Shown: positions 34,826 to 44,334, counted from the stretch's first letter. The stretch: 64,000 nt of DNA from JARFQH01 sp041299015 (GCA_041299015.1 JBFYWB010000084.1:22290-86289), one strand, 5' to 3'. Numbers and translations are program-made. Notes: generated from the letters alone by a model not told the origin.

Positions 34826-36913
34826 ATGATAAATCGATGCTCTGTCAACCGGCTTGCCGGCCACCGGATCGAGATCAGTGTGCTTGACCCCCGGTGGATT
34901 GACTGTTATGAATATAGGCGAACGTATCGCCCACGGCGCCCCGGCAGCAGGTATCCCGAAACCCGTGGGCGATGCCGGTTGTCGGAATTCTCGTTCGACA
35001 TCGCGCACAACCGGCTGGAGCAGTTGTTCGACCGCCGGATGAACCGGTGCTCGCAGGCGCTAGAACGCAAAAGTCGGTTCATGGAAGACGATTCAAAAGG
35101 GGCCGCCGATCCTCAATCCGGCAACCGCTTTTCCATGTCGGAGGCGACGGCGGCGGGCAATGACCTGCAGGCCGGACTGACGCCCCCGGTCGAGCTGCCG
35201 CAGCGCTATGTGGTCAAGGATATCGGGGACAAGAAAGTATTGACCTGCCTCGAGGCCCCCAACCTGACCGTTCTGATCCAGGCCGGCTTTACGGTGTCGG
35301 CCGCCACCGCGCGCAAGTCGCCGCCGGGGACCATTTACCTTGACGGCGTTGCCCAGGGCGAGCCGTTCCTGGATCACGAAAAAAAAATCTACAATCTCGA
35401 CCATCACGAGGGGTGTGTCCGCGCATTTACCCTCGCAACCTGCGAACAGGCCCTGGTCATGATCCTGAAAGGGCTGGATCTGCGCGACCGGGAATGGCAG
35501 GTCTACGCCAACGAACCCGACCTGGACACCTTGTTGGCCATATGGCTGATCTTCAATCACCAGCGTATCAGTCGCAAGGAGCCGATGCATATGCGATTTC
35601 TATATGCATTGGTCCGTCTCGAAGGAGTCATCGACGCCCTAGGTCTGGAGTTGAAGGAATTCAGCGCCCTGCCGTCGGAAGACCTCCGCAAAACCCAGCG
35701 GGTGATCGATTTCCTGCGTAAAGATGAGATCCAGTTTAAAAAGGAACACCTGTGGGAAGAAGTCGATTTCCTGGGGTATGCCGCATCAATATTGCACAAG
35801 ATTGACCGCATCATATATAAATCGAGCGAGTTTACCGACTTCAGGGGTATCAAGGAACTGGCGCGGGTCGACCTCTCCGACGACCGGATCATGGTGGTGG
35901 TCGAATCGGACACCGGTATATATGAACTCGAACCCCACCTCAACAACCTCTACGGCACCCGGCTTGGACTGGTCGTTCTGCAGAAGAGCCCCGGCATATA
36001 CACCCTGCGGCGAATGGATTTGTTCATGCCGGGCGACCTCGAACCGGTTTACGAACGGTTGAATTACGTCGACCCGGCCGTCAAGTGCCGCTCCGAAAAC
36101 AATCGTTGGGGAGGGTCGGCCGACATCGGCGGTTCGCCGCGGGCAACCGGCACGCGCCTGGAACCCAAGGAAATCGCCCAAGCCTGCCGCGACGCGCTTC
36201 AAAAGCCAAGCATACGGCTGCAGGCCGCCGGTTTGTGGAAGGCCGCCCTATTGGCAGCGGCCATCCTGGCACCCGCGGAAATCCTGCGTCTTTTCTGGCA
36301 TCCGGACGTCTGGTTCGCGAAAATCCCGCTCGGTTTGCTGCTCTACCCCGATTTCGGCGCCGCGCTCCTGGTAATCTTTCTGACCGGCGTGTTCCTGGCG
36401 ATTCTGTCTTACCAAAAGTCTTGGCAGTACGGGTTGGCCCCGCCTCTGGGCGCATCCTGGTGGCTGCTGCTCCCCGCCGCGGTTCTTTGCGGTTTTCTGG
36501 GCGGTATATGGCAGCCCGACATCTCGAACTGGAAAGGGACTCTCTTCGAGAAAATACTGTTTATGGTTATCACCCTGCCGCTGGCCGCGGAACTGCTGTT
36601 TCGCAGCCTGGTGCATGGACGTTTGGCCCGCTCGACCCGCATCCAGCATTGCAGCAGCCGTTGGTTTCTTTCATGGGCGACGGTCGGCTCCGCCTTTCTT
36701 TATGCCGCTTACATCGGTTACCGGCTGCTGATCTCATCCGGTTCAGTGGCGGAAATGTTCACTGCCTGGACTACCGCAAATATCTTCAGTGCCTTCGCTT
36801 TCGGTATTACAGCCGGTTTGGTCAGGGAACGTTCACAGAGCGTTCTGCCCGCCTTCCTGTTTCATCTGATTACCGCGGCAGCGGTGGCGGCAGCCAACGG
36901 TGTCCTGCGATGA
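34826..36913 (+). CDS. Fusion of a DHH-like phosphoesterase domain and a CPBP-like membrane domain
   Basis: A 695-residue protein of unusual make-up. Residues about 125-430 look like a DHH-family phosphoesterase: IYNLDHHEGC near 191, NEPDLDTLLAIW near 230, and a Gly-rich motif GGSADIGGS near 435 that recalls the DHHA1 substrate-binding loop. From about 470 on there are seven or so hydrophobic segments with AELLFRSLVHGRL near 588, similar to the CPBP (CAAX-type) protease motif EExxFR, but the first Glu is Ala. The first 85 residues are Arg-rich and of doubtful coding value, so the true start may be further in (for example an ATG at about 35080). The function is unknown. Confidence 0.65.
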   Translation: MINRCSVNRLAGHRIEISVLDPRWIDCYEYRRTYRPRRPGSRYPETRGRCRLSEFSFDIAHNRLEQLFDRRMNRCSQALERKSRFMEDDSKGAADPQSGNRFSMSEATAAGNDLQAGLTPPVELPQRYVVKDIGDKKVLTCLEAPNLTVLIQAGFTVSAATARKSPPGTIYLDGVAQGEPFLDHEKKIYNLDHHEGCVRAFTLATCEQALVMILKGLDLRDREWQVYANEPDLDTLLAIWLIFNHQRISRKEPMHMRFLYALVRLEGVIDALGLELKEFSALPSEDLRKTQRVIDFLRKDEIQFKKEHLWEEVDFLGYAASILHKIDRIIYKSSEFTDFRGIKELARVDLSDDRIMVVVESDTGIYELEPHLNNLYGTRLGLVVLQKSPGIYTLRRMDLFMPGDLEPVYERLNYVDPAVKCRSENNRWGGSADIGGSPRATGTRLEPKEIAQACRDALQKPSIRLQAAGLWKAALLAAAILAPAEILRLFWHPDVWFAKIPLGLLLYPDFGAALLVIFLTGVFLAILSYQKSWQYGLAPPLGASWWLLLPAAVLCGFLGGIWQPDISNWKGTLFEKILFMVITLPLAAELLFRSLVHGRLARSTRIQHCSSRWFLSWATVGSAFLYAAYIGYRLLISSGSVAEMFTAWTTANIFSAFAFGITAGLVRERSQSVLPAFLFHLITAAAVAAANGVLR

Positions 36914-36916
36914 TGT

Positions 36917-36968
36917 GAAACGGGCTGCTCTATGGTGTGGCAAAACACACTCTGGCGCAGCCCGTTTC
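36917..36968. terminator. Nested hairpin between convergent genes
   Basis: GAAACGGGCTGC and GCAGCCCGTTTC form a perfect 12-bp outer stem; inside it GTGTG and CACAC form a second stem. It fills the whole gap between the fusion gene and the ABC-2 permease gene, so it probably stops transcription from both sides. Confidence 0.7.
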
Positions 36969-36971
36969 AGA

Positions 36972-38081
36972 TCAGTTGATCCGATGGCGGAACAACCAGG
37001 TTGCGACGCTCAGGTTGACAAAGCCGATAATCGCCATAGGCCAGTATTGGTCGATCAGTAAATGAAACGGGGTGTTTTCCAGAAACACGCCGCGGATCAC
37101 CGCCATGAAATACCGCAGCGGATTAAGCAGGGTTATGTGTTGCACCACCGTCGGCATGTTGGCGATCGGAGTGGTGAATCCGGAGAGAATAATGGCCGGC
37201 ACCATGAACAGAAAGGCACCCATCAGCCCTTGCTGCTGCGTGACCGCCAGGGAGGAAATCATCAGGCCGATGCCGATGGCCGAGAGGATGAAGAGAAACA
37301 GGCCGGTGTAAAGCGTAATGATGTGACCGCGCAGCGGGACGTCGAACCAGAAAACGGTGATCAGGATAATAACGGTCGCCTCGGCGGTCCCAATGATGAA
37401 CCCCGGCAGGGCTTTGCCGATTAAAATTTCAACCGGCCGCAGCGGGGTCACCAGCAGCTGGTCGAAGGTGCCCTGTTCCCGCTCCCGGGCCACACTCAGG
37501 GCGGTCACCAGAAGGGTAACCACCAACGTCAGCAGACCGATGATACCGGGAACGATAAACCAGCGGCTCTCCAGGTTGGCGTTGAACCAGGCTCGGATCT
37601 CCAGGTGGGCCGGGGGGGATGGGCCGCCATGCTGGCGGATCCACTCCAGGTTATAGCGGGTGAGAATGGCCCTTACGTAGTTAAGGGCTATCATGGCGGT
37701 GTTCGAGTTGCGGCCGTCGACGATGACCTGCAGCGTGGCGCGTCCGCCGGTCAACAGGTCACGGCTGAACTGCGGACCGATGTGGACCACCAGAAGGGCG
37801 CCCTTGCGGTCGATCAGCGGGGCGATATCGGCATCGCGACCGATCGACCCGACCTCCTGAAAGTAGGGCGAACCCTTGAAGCGGCCCAGCAGGTCGCGGG
37901 CCGCGGCACCCCGGTCCTCGTCATAGACGGCGTAAGGAACGTTGGTCAAATCGTAGGTAGCCGCATAACCGAACACCAGAAGCTGTACGATCGGCGGGAT
38001 GACGATGGTGAAGCGGCTCTTTTTATCCTTCATCAGGGCCAGGAATTCTTTGCGCACCAAGGCAACGATTCGTAGGAACAC
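36972..38081 (-). CDS. ABC-2 type transporter permease (YbhR-like)
   Basis: A 369-residue membrane protein with one N-terminal helix, a large extracytoplasmic loop and a C-terminal block of five helices ending near the stop (SREREQGTFDQLLVTPLRPVEILIGK is the conserved coupling region in part). The GTG at 38081 follows AGAGGT just after the upstream stop; the open frame continues 174 residues further upstream but that part is antisense-like and overlaps the other permease gene. With the next gene it forms the channel of a YbhGFSR-type exporter. Confidence 0.88.
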   Translation of the reverse strand: MFLRIVALVRKEFLALMKDKKSRFTIVIPPIVQLLVFGYAATYDLTNVPYAVYDEDRGAAARDLLGRFKGSPYFQEVGSIGRDADIAPLIDRKGALLVVHIGPQFSRDLLTGGRATLQVIVDGRNSNTAMIALNYVRAILTRYNLEWIRQHGGPSPPAHLEIRAWFNANLESRWFIVPGIIGLLTLVVTLLVTALSVAREREQGTFDQLLVTPLRPVEILIGKALPGFIIGTAEATVIILITVFWFDVPLRGHIITLYTGLFLFILSAIGIGLMISSLAVTQQQGLMGAFLFMVPAIILSGFTTPIANMPTVVQHITLLNPLRYFMAVIRGVFLENTPFHLLIDQYWPMAIIGFVNLSVATWLFRHRIN

Positions 38082-38089
38082 GGCACCTC

Positions 38090-39265
38090 TTAATCGAGTC
38101 GCTTGCGCGATTTTTTGCGGCTGAGACCGAGAAAAAGCGCGGCAAATACCATCAAAGCCAACGCGTTGGGCAGAATCACGGACCAGACATTGCCGGCCAG
38201 AAACACGGTCTGCAGGATGGAGACAAAATAGCGGGCGGCGATAAGGTGCGTCACGCCCTGGACCACCGGCGGCATGCTGGCGATGTCGAAGATGAAACCG
38301 GAGAGCAGAAAAGCCGGGAGAAAGGTGACGATGATGGCGGCCTGCCCGGCCACGAACTGGTTTTTGGCCGCAGTTGAAATGAGCAGTCCCATTCCCAGGG
38401 CCACCAGCAGGAACAGGGCCGAAGTTGCCGTCAGGACCCAAAGGGACCCGATCAGCGGGACCTCGAAAACCCAGACCGCCATGGCGACCGAAAGACCCAT
38501 ACCCCCCATGCCCATGATGAAGTACGGCACCAACTTGCCCAGTAGAATCTCGTGCACCGCCACAGGGGTCACCATGAGCGCCTCCATGGTGCCGCGTTCC
38601 CACTCGCGAGCCACCACCAGCGCGGTCAGTAGGGCCCCGATGAGAGTCATGATGACGGCGACCAGGCCGGGGACGAGAAAATTACGGCTGCGTACGGCGC
38701 TGTTGAACCATACCCGCTGCTCCACCTGGATCGGCAGGTTCAGCGGGTTTCCAAGACTCAAGGAGCGCTGCTCCATCCAGTTGAGCCAGGCGCCCTCTAC
38801 ATACCCGGACACCAGCCGGGCGGTGTTGGCATCGACCCCGTTCAAAATGACCTGCACCGCCGCACCGCCCGGCTGCCGCAAATCCCTTGCAAAATTGGCC
38901 CGCAAACAAATGATGCCGTCCACGCGATGATCCATCAGCGCCTCTTCGGCCATCCGCATGTCTTGCATGAGCAGCGGGGCAAAATAGGCGTTGTTCCTGA
39001 AAACCGCAAGGAAGCCGGCCGTATCGGCATCGGCCTGTTCGACGACCACGGCGATGGGCACGTGTTTGGCGTCAAGGGAAACGCCGTAGCCGAAAAGCAG
39101 CAGCAGGACCACCGGCATCAGGAAGGCAATTCCGATACTGCTCGGATCGCGCACCACCTGCAAAAATTCCTTGCGCACCAGACCGCGCAACCGCATCAGT
39201 CCGCCACCGCGGGTTTTTTCCGGTGGCGCGGACCTCCCGTGGCCGTCTGCTTCCCCGTCGCTCAT
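38090..39265 (-). CDS. ABC-2 type transporter permease (YbhS-like)
   Basis: A 391-residue permease, paralogous to the following gene, with the ABC-2 motif REWERGTMEALMVTPVAVHEILLGK and C-terminal helices. Its ATG overlaps the stop of the double ATPase gene (ATGA), so translation is coupled. The N-terminal 25 residues are charged and precede MRLRGLVRKEF, where E. coli homologues start. It is an inner-membrane component of an exporter for drugs, cations or lipids; the substrate is not known here. Confidence 0.9.
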   Translation of the reverse strand: MSDGEADGHGRSAPPEKTRGGGLMRLRGLVRKEFLQVVRDPSSIGIAFLMPVVLLLLFGYGVSLDAKHVPIAVVVEQADADTAGFLAVFRNNAYFAPLLMQDMRMAEEALMDHRVDGIICLRANFARDLRQPGGAAVQVILNGVDANTARLVSGYVEGAWLNWMEQRSLSLGNPLNLPIQVEQRVWFNSAVRSRNFLVPGLVAVIMTLIGALLTALVVAREWERGTMEALMVTPVAVHEILLGKLVPYFIMGMGGMGLSVAMAVWVFEVPLIGSLWVLTATSALFLLVALGMGLLISTAAKNQFVAGQAAIIVTFLPAFLLSGFIFDIASMPPVVQGVTHLIAARYFVSILQTVFLAGNVWSVILPNALALMVFAALFLGLSRKKSRKRLD

Positions 39266-41076
39266 GTCGGTATTTCCATGTGGTCCTGCCGTTCGATCAG
39301 CGCGATAAATGCTTCCTCCATGGTCTGTACCGGTTTCGCGCGATCACCGCCGGCCTTTTGTTTGATGTCGAGCGGACTGCCGATGGCCAGAATTTCGCCG
39401 GCCGCCATGATCGCCAACCGATCGCAGTATTCGGCTTCCTCCATGAAATGCGTGGTCACCAGCACGGTGACGCCGGCGGCGGCCAGTGAATTGATGTGAC
39501 GCCAAAACTCCCGGCGCGCCATCGGATCGACCCCGGAGGTGGGCTCGTCTAGAAACAGGATGTCCGGCGCATGCATTAGGGCCGCAGCCAACGCCAACCG
39601 TTGTTTGAAGCCGAGCGGCAGCTCCCCGCTGACGGCGTCGGCCAGTTCGGAGAGCTCAAAACGGTTCAGGACCCAGTCGATCCGGTCGCGACGCCGCCGA
39701 CCGCGTAACCCGTAGGCGCTGCTGAAAAACTGCAGATTCTGACGTACGCTCAGATTGCCGTAAAGTGAAAATTTCTGCGACATGTAACCGATGCGAGCCC
39801 GGGCCTTGGCGGTCGCCCGCCGCAGATCGCGCCCGGCCACGCTCAGCTGTCCGTCGCTGACCGGCAGCAGTCCGCAGAGCATCCGGAAGGTCGTGGTCTT
39901 CCCGGCACCGTTGGCGCCCAGCAATCCGAACACCTCGCCCTGAAACACCTCAAAGGAGACGTTCTTGACGGCGTAGAAGTCGCCGAACCGGCGCCGGACA
40001 TGGTCCACCCTGATGACGGCGGCGTCAGCCGCCGGCGACGACACCCCGATATCCATTTCCGCAGGGGATTTCCGGCCGAGGGCTTCGTCGCTGCGGGCGG
40101 CAGTGAGCATGGCGACGTAGCCGTCTTCAAATCGGGGCGCTACGGCTGCAATGTCGACATCCGGTACACGGGGCAGCAGGACCGACGGGTCCGGCGCGGT
40201 GGTGCCGGCCATCACCATGCGGACCACCTCGCCCTGAATGACGGTGTCCACTACCCCTTCAGCGTCTGCCAGGCGCTGCTGCAGTTCGCGTTTTTTAAGA
40301 CCGGCGGCGCTCACGGCGTAGGCCCGCCCCGCCTGCTTCGCTCTGAAAGCACCCGGTGGTCCCTGGCCGAGAACCCGGCCGTCATGAAGAATTACGACCT
40401 CGTCGCAGCGCTCGGCTTCGTCCAGATAAGCGGTGCTTAGGAGCACGCTCATTCCTTCGGTTGCCACCAGCCGGCCGACGATGGCCCAGAGTTCCCGCCG
40501 CGACACCGGATCGACGCCGACCGTGGGTTCGTCCAGCAGCAGCAGGCGCGGCGGTCGCACCAGCGAACAGGCCAGGCCGAGCTTCTGCTTCATACCGCCG
40601 GAAAGCTGTCCGGCCAAGCGCTTGGTGAACGCACCGAGATTGGTCATCCGGTTAAGTTCAGCATAGCGCCCAGCCCGGTCGGTCTTGAGCACACCCTGCA
40701 AATCCGCGTAAAGATCGAGATTCTCCTGAACACTGAGGTCTTCGTAAAGCCCGAAGCGCTGCGGCATGTAACCGATGCTGGCCTGTACCGTCAAGGGGTT
40801 GGAGACGGCATCGATATCGAGCACGGTGATCGCGCCGGTGGCCGGTTTCAACAAACCGGCCGACAGGCGCATCAGGGTGGTCTTGCCGGCGCCATCCGGT
40901 CCGATTAAGCCGGTGATGCGACCGCGGCCGATGCGCAGGCTGACGGTGTCAAGCGCCGGGATACGACGCTTGCCCTGGAAGAAAAACTTGGATACCCCTT
41001 TGAACTCCAGGGCCGGTCGCTCGCTATCGACGCCTTGGATCGGCGCCCCGGATCCTTGATTGACGGCCGCGGGCAT
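39262..41076 (-). CDS. Fused double ABC ATPase (YbhF-like)
   Basis: A 604-residue protein with two ATPase halves. The first has Walker A GPDGAGKTT, signature LSGGMKQKLGLACSL and Walker B LLLLDEPTVGVD; the second has GANGAGKTT, a signature reading GELPLGFKQRLALAAAL in place of LSGGQ, and Walker B ILFLDEPTSGVD. The variant second signature suggests one weaker or non-canonical ATP site, as known in this family. The ATG at 41076 overlaps the stop of the fusion-protein gene. It energises the two ABC-2 permeases. Confidence 0.92.
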   Translation of the reverse strand: MPAAVNQGSGAPIQGVDSERPALEFKGVSKFFFQGKRRIPALDTVSLRIGRGRITGLIGPDGAGKTTLMRLSAGLLKPATGAITVLDIDAVSNPLTVQASIGYMPQRFGLYEDLSVQENLDLYADLQGVLKTDRAGRYAELNRMTNLGAFTKRLAGQLSGGMKQKLGLACSLVRPPRLLLLDEPTVGVDPVSRRELWAIVGRLVATEGMSVLLSTAYLDEAERCDEVVILHDGRVLGQGPPGAFRAKQAGRAYAVSAAGLKKRELQQRLADAEGVVDTVIQGEVVRMVMAGTTAPDPSVLLPRVPDVDIAAVAPRFEDGYVAMLTAARSDEALGRKSPAEMDIGVSSPAADAAVIRVDHVRRRFGDFYAVKNVSFEVFQGEVFGLLGANGAGKTTTFRMLCGLLPVSDGQLSVAGRDLRRATAKARARIGYMSQKFSLYGNLSVRQNLQFFSSAYGLRGRRRRDRIDWVLNRFELSELADAVSGELPLGFKQRLALAAALMHAPDILFLDEPTSGVDPMARREFWRHINSLAAAGVTVLVTTHFMEEAEYCDRLAIMAAGEILAIGSPLDIKQKAGGDRAKPVQTMEEAFIALIERQDHMEIPT

Positions 41077-42122
41077 CAGTTCTCCTCGCAGGAGCGAATG
41101 CTTTCGGCGCCGGCCGGCCGGCGGGACTGTTTCAAAGGAACGATCACCGTGGCGGGCATGCCGAGGCGCAGCTCGTTTTGGGGATTGCACACGTAAACGC
41201 GGATCTGATAGACGAGCTGCGTCCTCAACTCCGGTGTTTCCACGGTTTTGGGGGTGAATTCGGCCATGGGTGACATATAGCCGATCCATGCCGGATAGGC
41301 TTTGTCCGGAAAACTGTCGGTGACCACCCGGGCGGCCATACCCGGAAACAGTTGGCCCAGATGGGTTCCCGGAACGAAGGCGCGGACCCAGACCGGGTCG
41401 ACCAGAGCCAAGGTGAAAACGGACTTTTGCGGGGAAGCCATATCGCCGGGTTCCAATATGCGGTTCTGGATGATGCCGTCGGACGGCGCGTACAAGGCGG
41501 CATCGGCCAGCTTCCGGTCGGCCAGCGCCAGTTCGGCCTCGAGGGCCTTGAGCTTCGAACGGGCCGCGGCGATGTCTTCCCTCCGGGGGCCGGCGAGGGC
41601 CAGGTTCAACATCTGTACGGCCGCCTTCAGCTGGGCCTGCGCGGTATCGGCCTTGGCCCTGGCCTGATCGATCTGCTCCGGGGCGATCAGGTTTTTCTCT
41701 GCCAGGGGTCGCAGGCGCCGGTAGGTGCGCTCGATATCGTCGGCCTGGGCTCTGGCGGACTCGACTTCGGCTTTTGCCCGACCGATTTCCTCGGCTCGGG
41801 TCCCGGCCTCCAGCTTGGCCACCTCGTCGCGCTGGGCCGCCACCTGTGACCGGGCCCGCTCCACATCGTGCTGGAGCCGAACGGTCTCCAAAACGGCCAG
41901 CAGCTGACCCTTTTTCACCGCTTCGCCCTCCCTTACCATGATCTCGGCAATGCGGTCGCTGGCGTTAAAGGCCAGTTCCACCTGGCGGATGTCCACGTTG
42001 CCGTAGAGCACCAGTTCGTTTTCGGATTCTATTTGATCTCGTATAAGCGTAACCCATACCCCTGCTCCCGCCGCTGCGAGGACCAAGAGAACGATCGCCA
42101 GTCGGATTACTTTCTTCTTCAT
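41076..42122 (-). CDS. HlyD-family membrane fusion protein (YbhG-like)
   Basis: A 348-residue periplasmic adaptor. One N-terminal membrane helix (AIVLLVLAAAGAGVWVTLI) is followed by a biotinyl-lipoyl-like half (GNVDIRQVELAFNASDRIAEIMVREGEAVKKGQ), a long coiled coil rich in Ala, Arg and Glu, and a beta-barrel part. It starts the four-gene run G-F-S-R, the same order as E. coli ybhGFSR, but no TetR regulator gene was found next to it. An outer-membrane partner is not encoded here. Confidence 0.9.
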   Translation of the reverse strand: MKKKVIRLAIVLLVLAAAGAGVWVTLIRDQIESENELVLYGNVDIRQVELAFNASDRIAEIMVREGEAVKKGQLLAVLETVRLQHDVERARSQVAAQRDEVAKLEAGTRAEEIGRAKAEVESARAQADDIERTYRRLRPLAEKNLIAPEQIDQARAKADTAQAQLKAAVQMLNLALAGPRREDIAAARSKLKALEAELALADRKLADAALYAPSDGIIQNRILEPGDMASPQKSVFTLALVDPVWVRAFVPGTHLGQLFPGMAARVVTDSFPDKAYPAWIGYMSPMAEFTPKTVETPELRTQLVYQIRVYVCNPQNELRLGMPATVIVPLKQSRRPAGAESIRSCEEN

Positions 42123-42536
42123 CGAGACCCCTGTCTGCTTGTGGAAAAAGGATTGCGCCGTGAAGGCGCCTAAGGTCGGCCCCGGCCGAAGCCCTTCCTG
42201 TCACAGCATATAAAATAGGGCACGAATTCGGCCTCGATTTTGACGACGGTTACCATAAAACAAATTCTGAGCAGTTGACAAACAAAAAACATCACCAATT
42301 TCAATGAGTTTTAGTGGAAATCCGTGCCGTGGCGATCACACCGAATGGGCTCTACGTCCGAGTGGAAAGGGAATGGAGCGGGCAACTCGCAAAAGAGGGT
42401 ATGCACGGGGCATGCAGACCTTGGGCGGCGGCCCCTTTTTTACTTGCAGTGATAGCGGCAACTGATGGCAGCAATGACCTGGATGCTTTCTGAATCAGCG
42501 CCTATTCTGGGACCGGACCGCGAGGCAGGGGGCGCC
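42123..42536. other. Gene-free stretch upstream of the exporter operon
   Basis: About 410 bases without a recognised gene. The first part (42200-42310) is AT-rich and may hold the exporter promoter. A short GGGC/GCCC stem followed by six T at 42423-42441 is too weak to call a terminator. No TetR-type regulator is encoded. Confidence 0.4.
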
Positions 42537-42995
42537 TCAGTTTCCGAATTTTCGGCGGATGGCCTCTTTTTCAGACGGCGACAGGTTGTTCCAATTGTCC
42601 AAGGCGCGTTGGAGCTGTCCACGCTCGTCCGGCGATAGTTGCTGCAACCTGTCGTTGAGATGCTGAAGATGGCGGCGATCCTGGGGCGGCATTCGGTTCA
42701 ACTGGTCCATCCGACGCCGCAGGGTTTCTTTTTCCTGCGGCGTCAATGACTGCCACTCCCGGTAATTTTTTTGGAACCCGCTGTTTTTATTGCCGACCAT
42801 CAGATGCGGCAACCGGTCAATTTTTCCGCTCGGCACCTTGGGCCCATGGCTGTGGAGATCCACTCCTCGACCCTCTGGTGGCGTGCACCAGGCGACAGAG
42901 GCAACTGCGAAAACAAGGCCGGCGATGGCCAAGAGGAGGCCGCCACAGCGGCTGTAGGCTTTTGCGCGTCTATGCCTTGCGCTCGGTGTGGCCAT
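42537..42995 (-). CDS. DUF3106-like exported protein
   Basis: A 152-residue protein with an N-terminal hydrophobic stretch (GLLLAIAGLVFAVASVAWC) that could be a signal anchor or signal peptide. The rest is helical with repeated W-x-x-L-(S/T)-P-x-E-(R/K) modules (EWQSLTPQEKE, NNLSPSEKEAIRRK), the pattern of DUF3106. It starts inside the 3' end of the anti-sigma gene (26 bases of overlap) and probably belongs to its operon. The function is unknown; it may act in envelope stress as CpxP-like proteins do, but this is inference. Confidence 0.7.
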   Translation of the reverse strand: MATPSARHRRAKAYSRCGGLLLAIAGLVFAVASVAWCTPPEGRGVDLHSHGPKVPSGKIDRLPHLMVGNKNSGFQKNYREWQSLTPQEKETLRRRMDQLNRMPPQDRRHLQHLNDRLQQLSPDERGQLQRALDNWNNLSPSEKEAIRRKFGN

Positions 42996-43542
42996 ACCGG
43001 ATTTCCCCCTGCGTCCCCTGGATATTCGTGTCGGAAGGATTCTGGCCGGCGGCATCGTTGACCACTTGACCAAGTTTTTCCAGGGTGTTGAAGTTCTTCA
43101 GCAGGTCCAGGTTTTTAATGATCTCTTCGTCATCTTCCGGCAATTTCTGCGAAATGTCAATTCTCTGGGCCACCGGAGGATCGGTGTTCCCATAGCGCTG
43201 GTAACCAACAAAAGTCGCCGCGAGGACAAGGCCGGCGGTCGCAAGCGCCGGAATCCACAGCGACCGCTTTTCTTTGAAGAACTCCTGCCAGTGCTCCGGA
43301 AGGTGAAACGCCGACAGGCGGTTTTGCACCTTGCGGACCGTTGCGGCGGAATCTGGCACCGACAGCGGCGCGGTTACCATCGCTGCCCTGACCCGGCCAA
43401 GCATGGCCGTCAGCTTTTCCTTTTCCCGACGGCAGGTTGCACAGGTTTTCAGGTGCTCTTCCCAGGCCGCGCGGGCCCCGGCGTCCAGTTCACCGTAAAC
43501 GTCAAGCATCAACTGTTCATTTCGATTTGTACAGTCCGACAT
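42970..43542 (-). CDS. Anti-sigma factor with zinc-finger (zf-HC2) domain
   Basis: A 190-residue membrane protein. The N-terminal domain carries the H-x3-C-x2-C zinc motif in EEHLKTCATCRRE, which in this family grips the cognate ECF sigma factor. One membrane helix follows (IPALATAGLVLAATFVGY), then an acidic periplasmic tail. The ATG at 43542 follows GGGGAGGGG, better than the TTG 15 bases earlier. It begins 16 bases after the sigma gene, so the pair is cotranscribed. Confidence 0.87.
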   Translation of the reverse strand: MSDCTNRNEQLMLDVYGELDAGARAAWEEHLKTCATCRREKEKLTAMLGRVRAAMVTAPLSVPDSAATVRKVQNRLSAFHLPEHWQEFFKEKRSLWIPALATAGLVLAATFVGYQRYGNTDPPVAQRIDISQKLPEDDEEIIKNLDLLKNFNTLEKLGQVVNDAAGQNPSDTNIQGTQGEIRYGHTERKA

Positions 43543-43557
43543 GCTGCCCCTCCCCAA

Positions 43558-44295
43558 TCAACGCCCGGACCAGTCGGCCAGGGCGCCTCTCATAATCCGG
43601 GTCGCCCGAAAGAGGTGGCTCTTCACGGTCCCCTCGGCCAGTCCCATCGTTTGGGCAATTTCAGAAATCTGCATTTCCTCGAAAACCTTCAGGTTGAAGA
43701 TCATCCGCTGCCTGTCGGATAGGAGCGCCATGGCACCGCGAACGTCCCGCTGCAACTCACGTGCGTCGACGGCTGCGCCCGGGTTGGCGATAGGTTCCGG
43801 GCTGGCAATTTTTTCGAGGGTTTCGGACGGTTCGCGGGTGTCATTCGCATTCCGTTGTCGAAAGAAAAACAATCGCCGCCAGCGCTTGCGGCGTCTGAGG
43901 GAATCCAGGCAGGTGTTGATCAGGATCCGATAAAACCATGTGTAGAAGGAGGACCTGCCTGCAAACTTGTCGATGTTGCGCAAGGCGGCCACAAAAGCTT
44001 CCTGGGTAAGGTCCAGGGCTTCTTCGCGATCGCCGGAGAGCATTCGATACGCCACTCCAAAGGCTCTGTCCTGATAGCGGCGGATCAGCTCTTCGGAAGC
44101 CTGCCGATCCCCGTTTTTCAATCGTTCGACCAGCTGTGGGTCGGGCACCGCCGCGGGCTTCGGCTGGTGTGCTTCCGGTGCGCCTCCTGCCGCCGGCCTG
44201 TGTCGGTCAACCGATTCGGCTCCTTTTCTCGATACCATACCTTCCTCTGCGCGGCGCCCCATCCGGTTGCCGGTAACGGGGAGAAAGCCGAACAT
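43558..44295 (-). CDS. ECF sigma factor (RpoE-like)
   Basis: A 245-residue sigma factor. Region 2 is visible from ERLKNGDRQASEEL to YTWFYRILINTCLDSLRRRKR, and region 4 is RQRMIFNLKVFEEMQISEIAQTMGLAEGTVKSH in outline. The extra N-terminal 50 residues are low in complexity, but GGGGAGAAGG 6 bases before the ATG at 44295 supports this start over an internal ATG. It is released by the membrane anti-sigma factor downstream and probably responds to an envelope signal. The two flanking exported proteins may be part of its regulon. Confidence 0.9.
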   Translation of the reverse strand: MFGFLPVTGNRMGRRAEEGMVSRKGAESVDRHRPAAGGAPEAHQPKPAAVPDPQLVERLKNGDRQASEELIRRYQDRAFGVAYRMLSGDREEALDLTQEAFVAALRNIDKFAGRSSFYTWFYRILINTCLDSLRRRKRWRRLFFFRQRNANDTREPSETLEKIASPEPIANPGAAVDARELQRDVRGAMALLSDRQRMIFNLKVFEEMQISEIAQTMGLAEGTVKSHLFRATRIMRGALADWSGR

Positions 44296-44334
44296 GCGCG
44301 CCTTCTCCCCGTCGCATCGGTGTCACGGGATCAT

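Noticed and set aside
38082..38603. N-terminal extension of 174 residues to the YbhR-like permease
   Set aside because: It overlaps the YbhS-like gene on the same strand in another frame, is rich in Gly, His and Arg, and a GTG with AGAGGT marks the true start at 38081.
42423..42441. GGGC/GCCC stem followed by six T as a terminator
   Set aside because: A four-base stem is too short and no gene ends on the plus strand in front of it.
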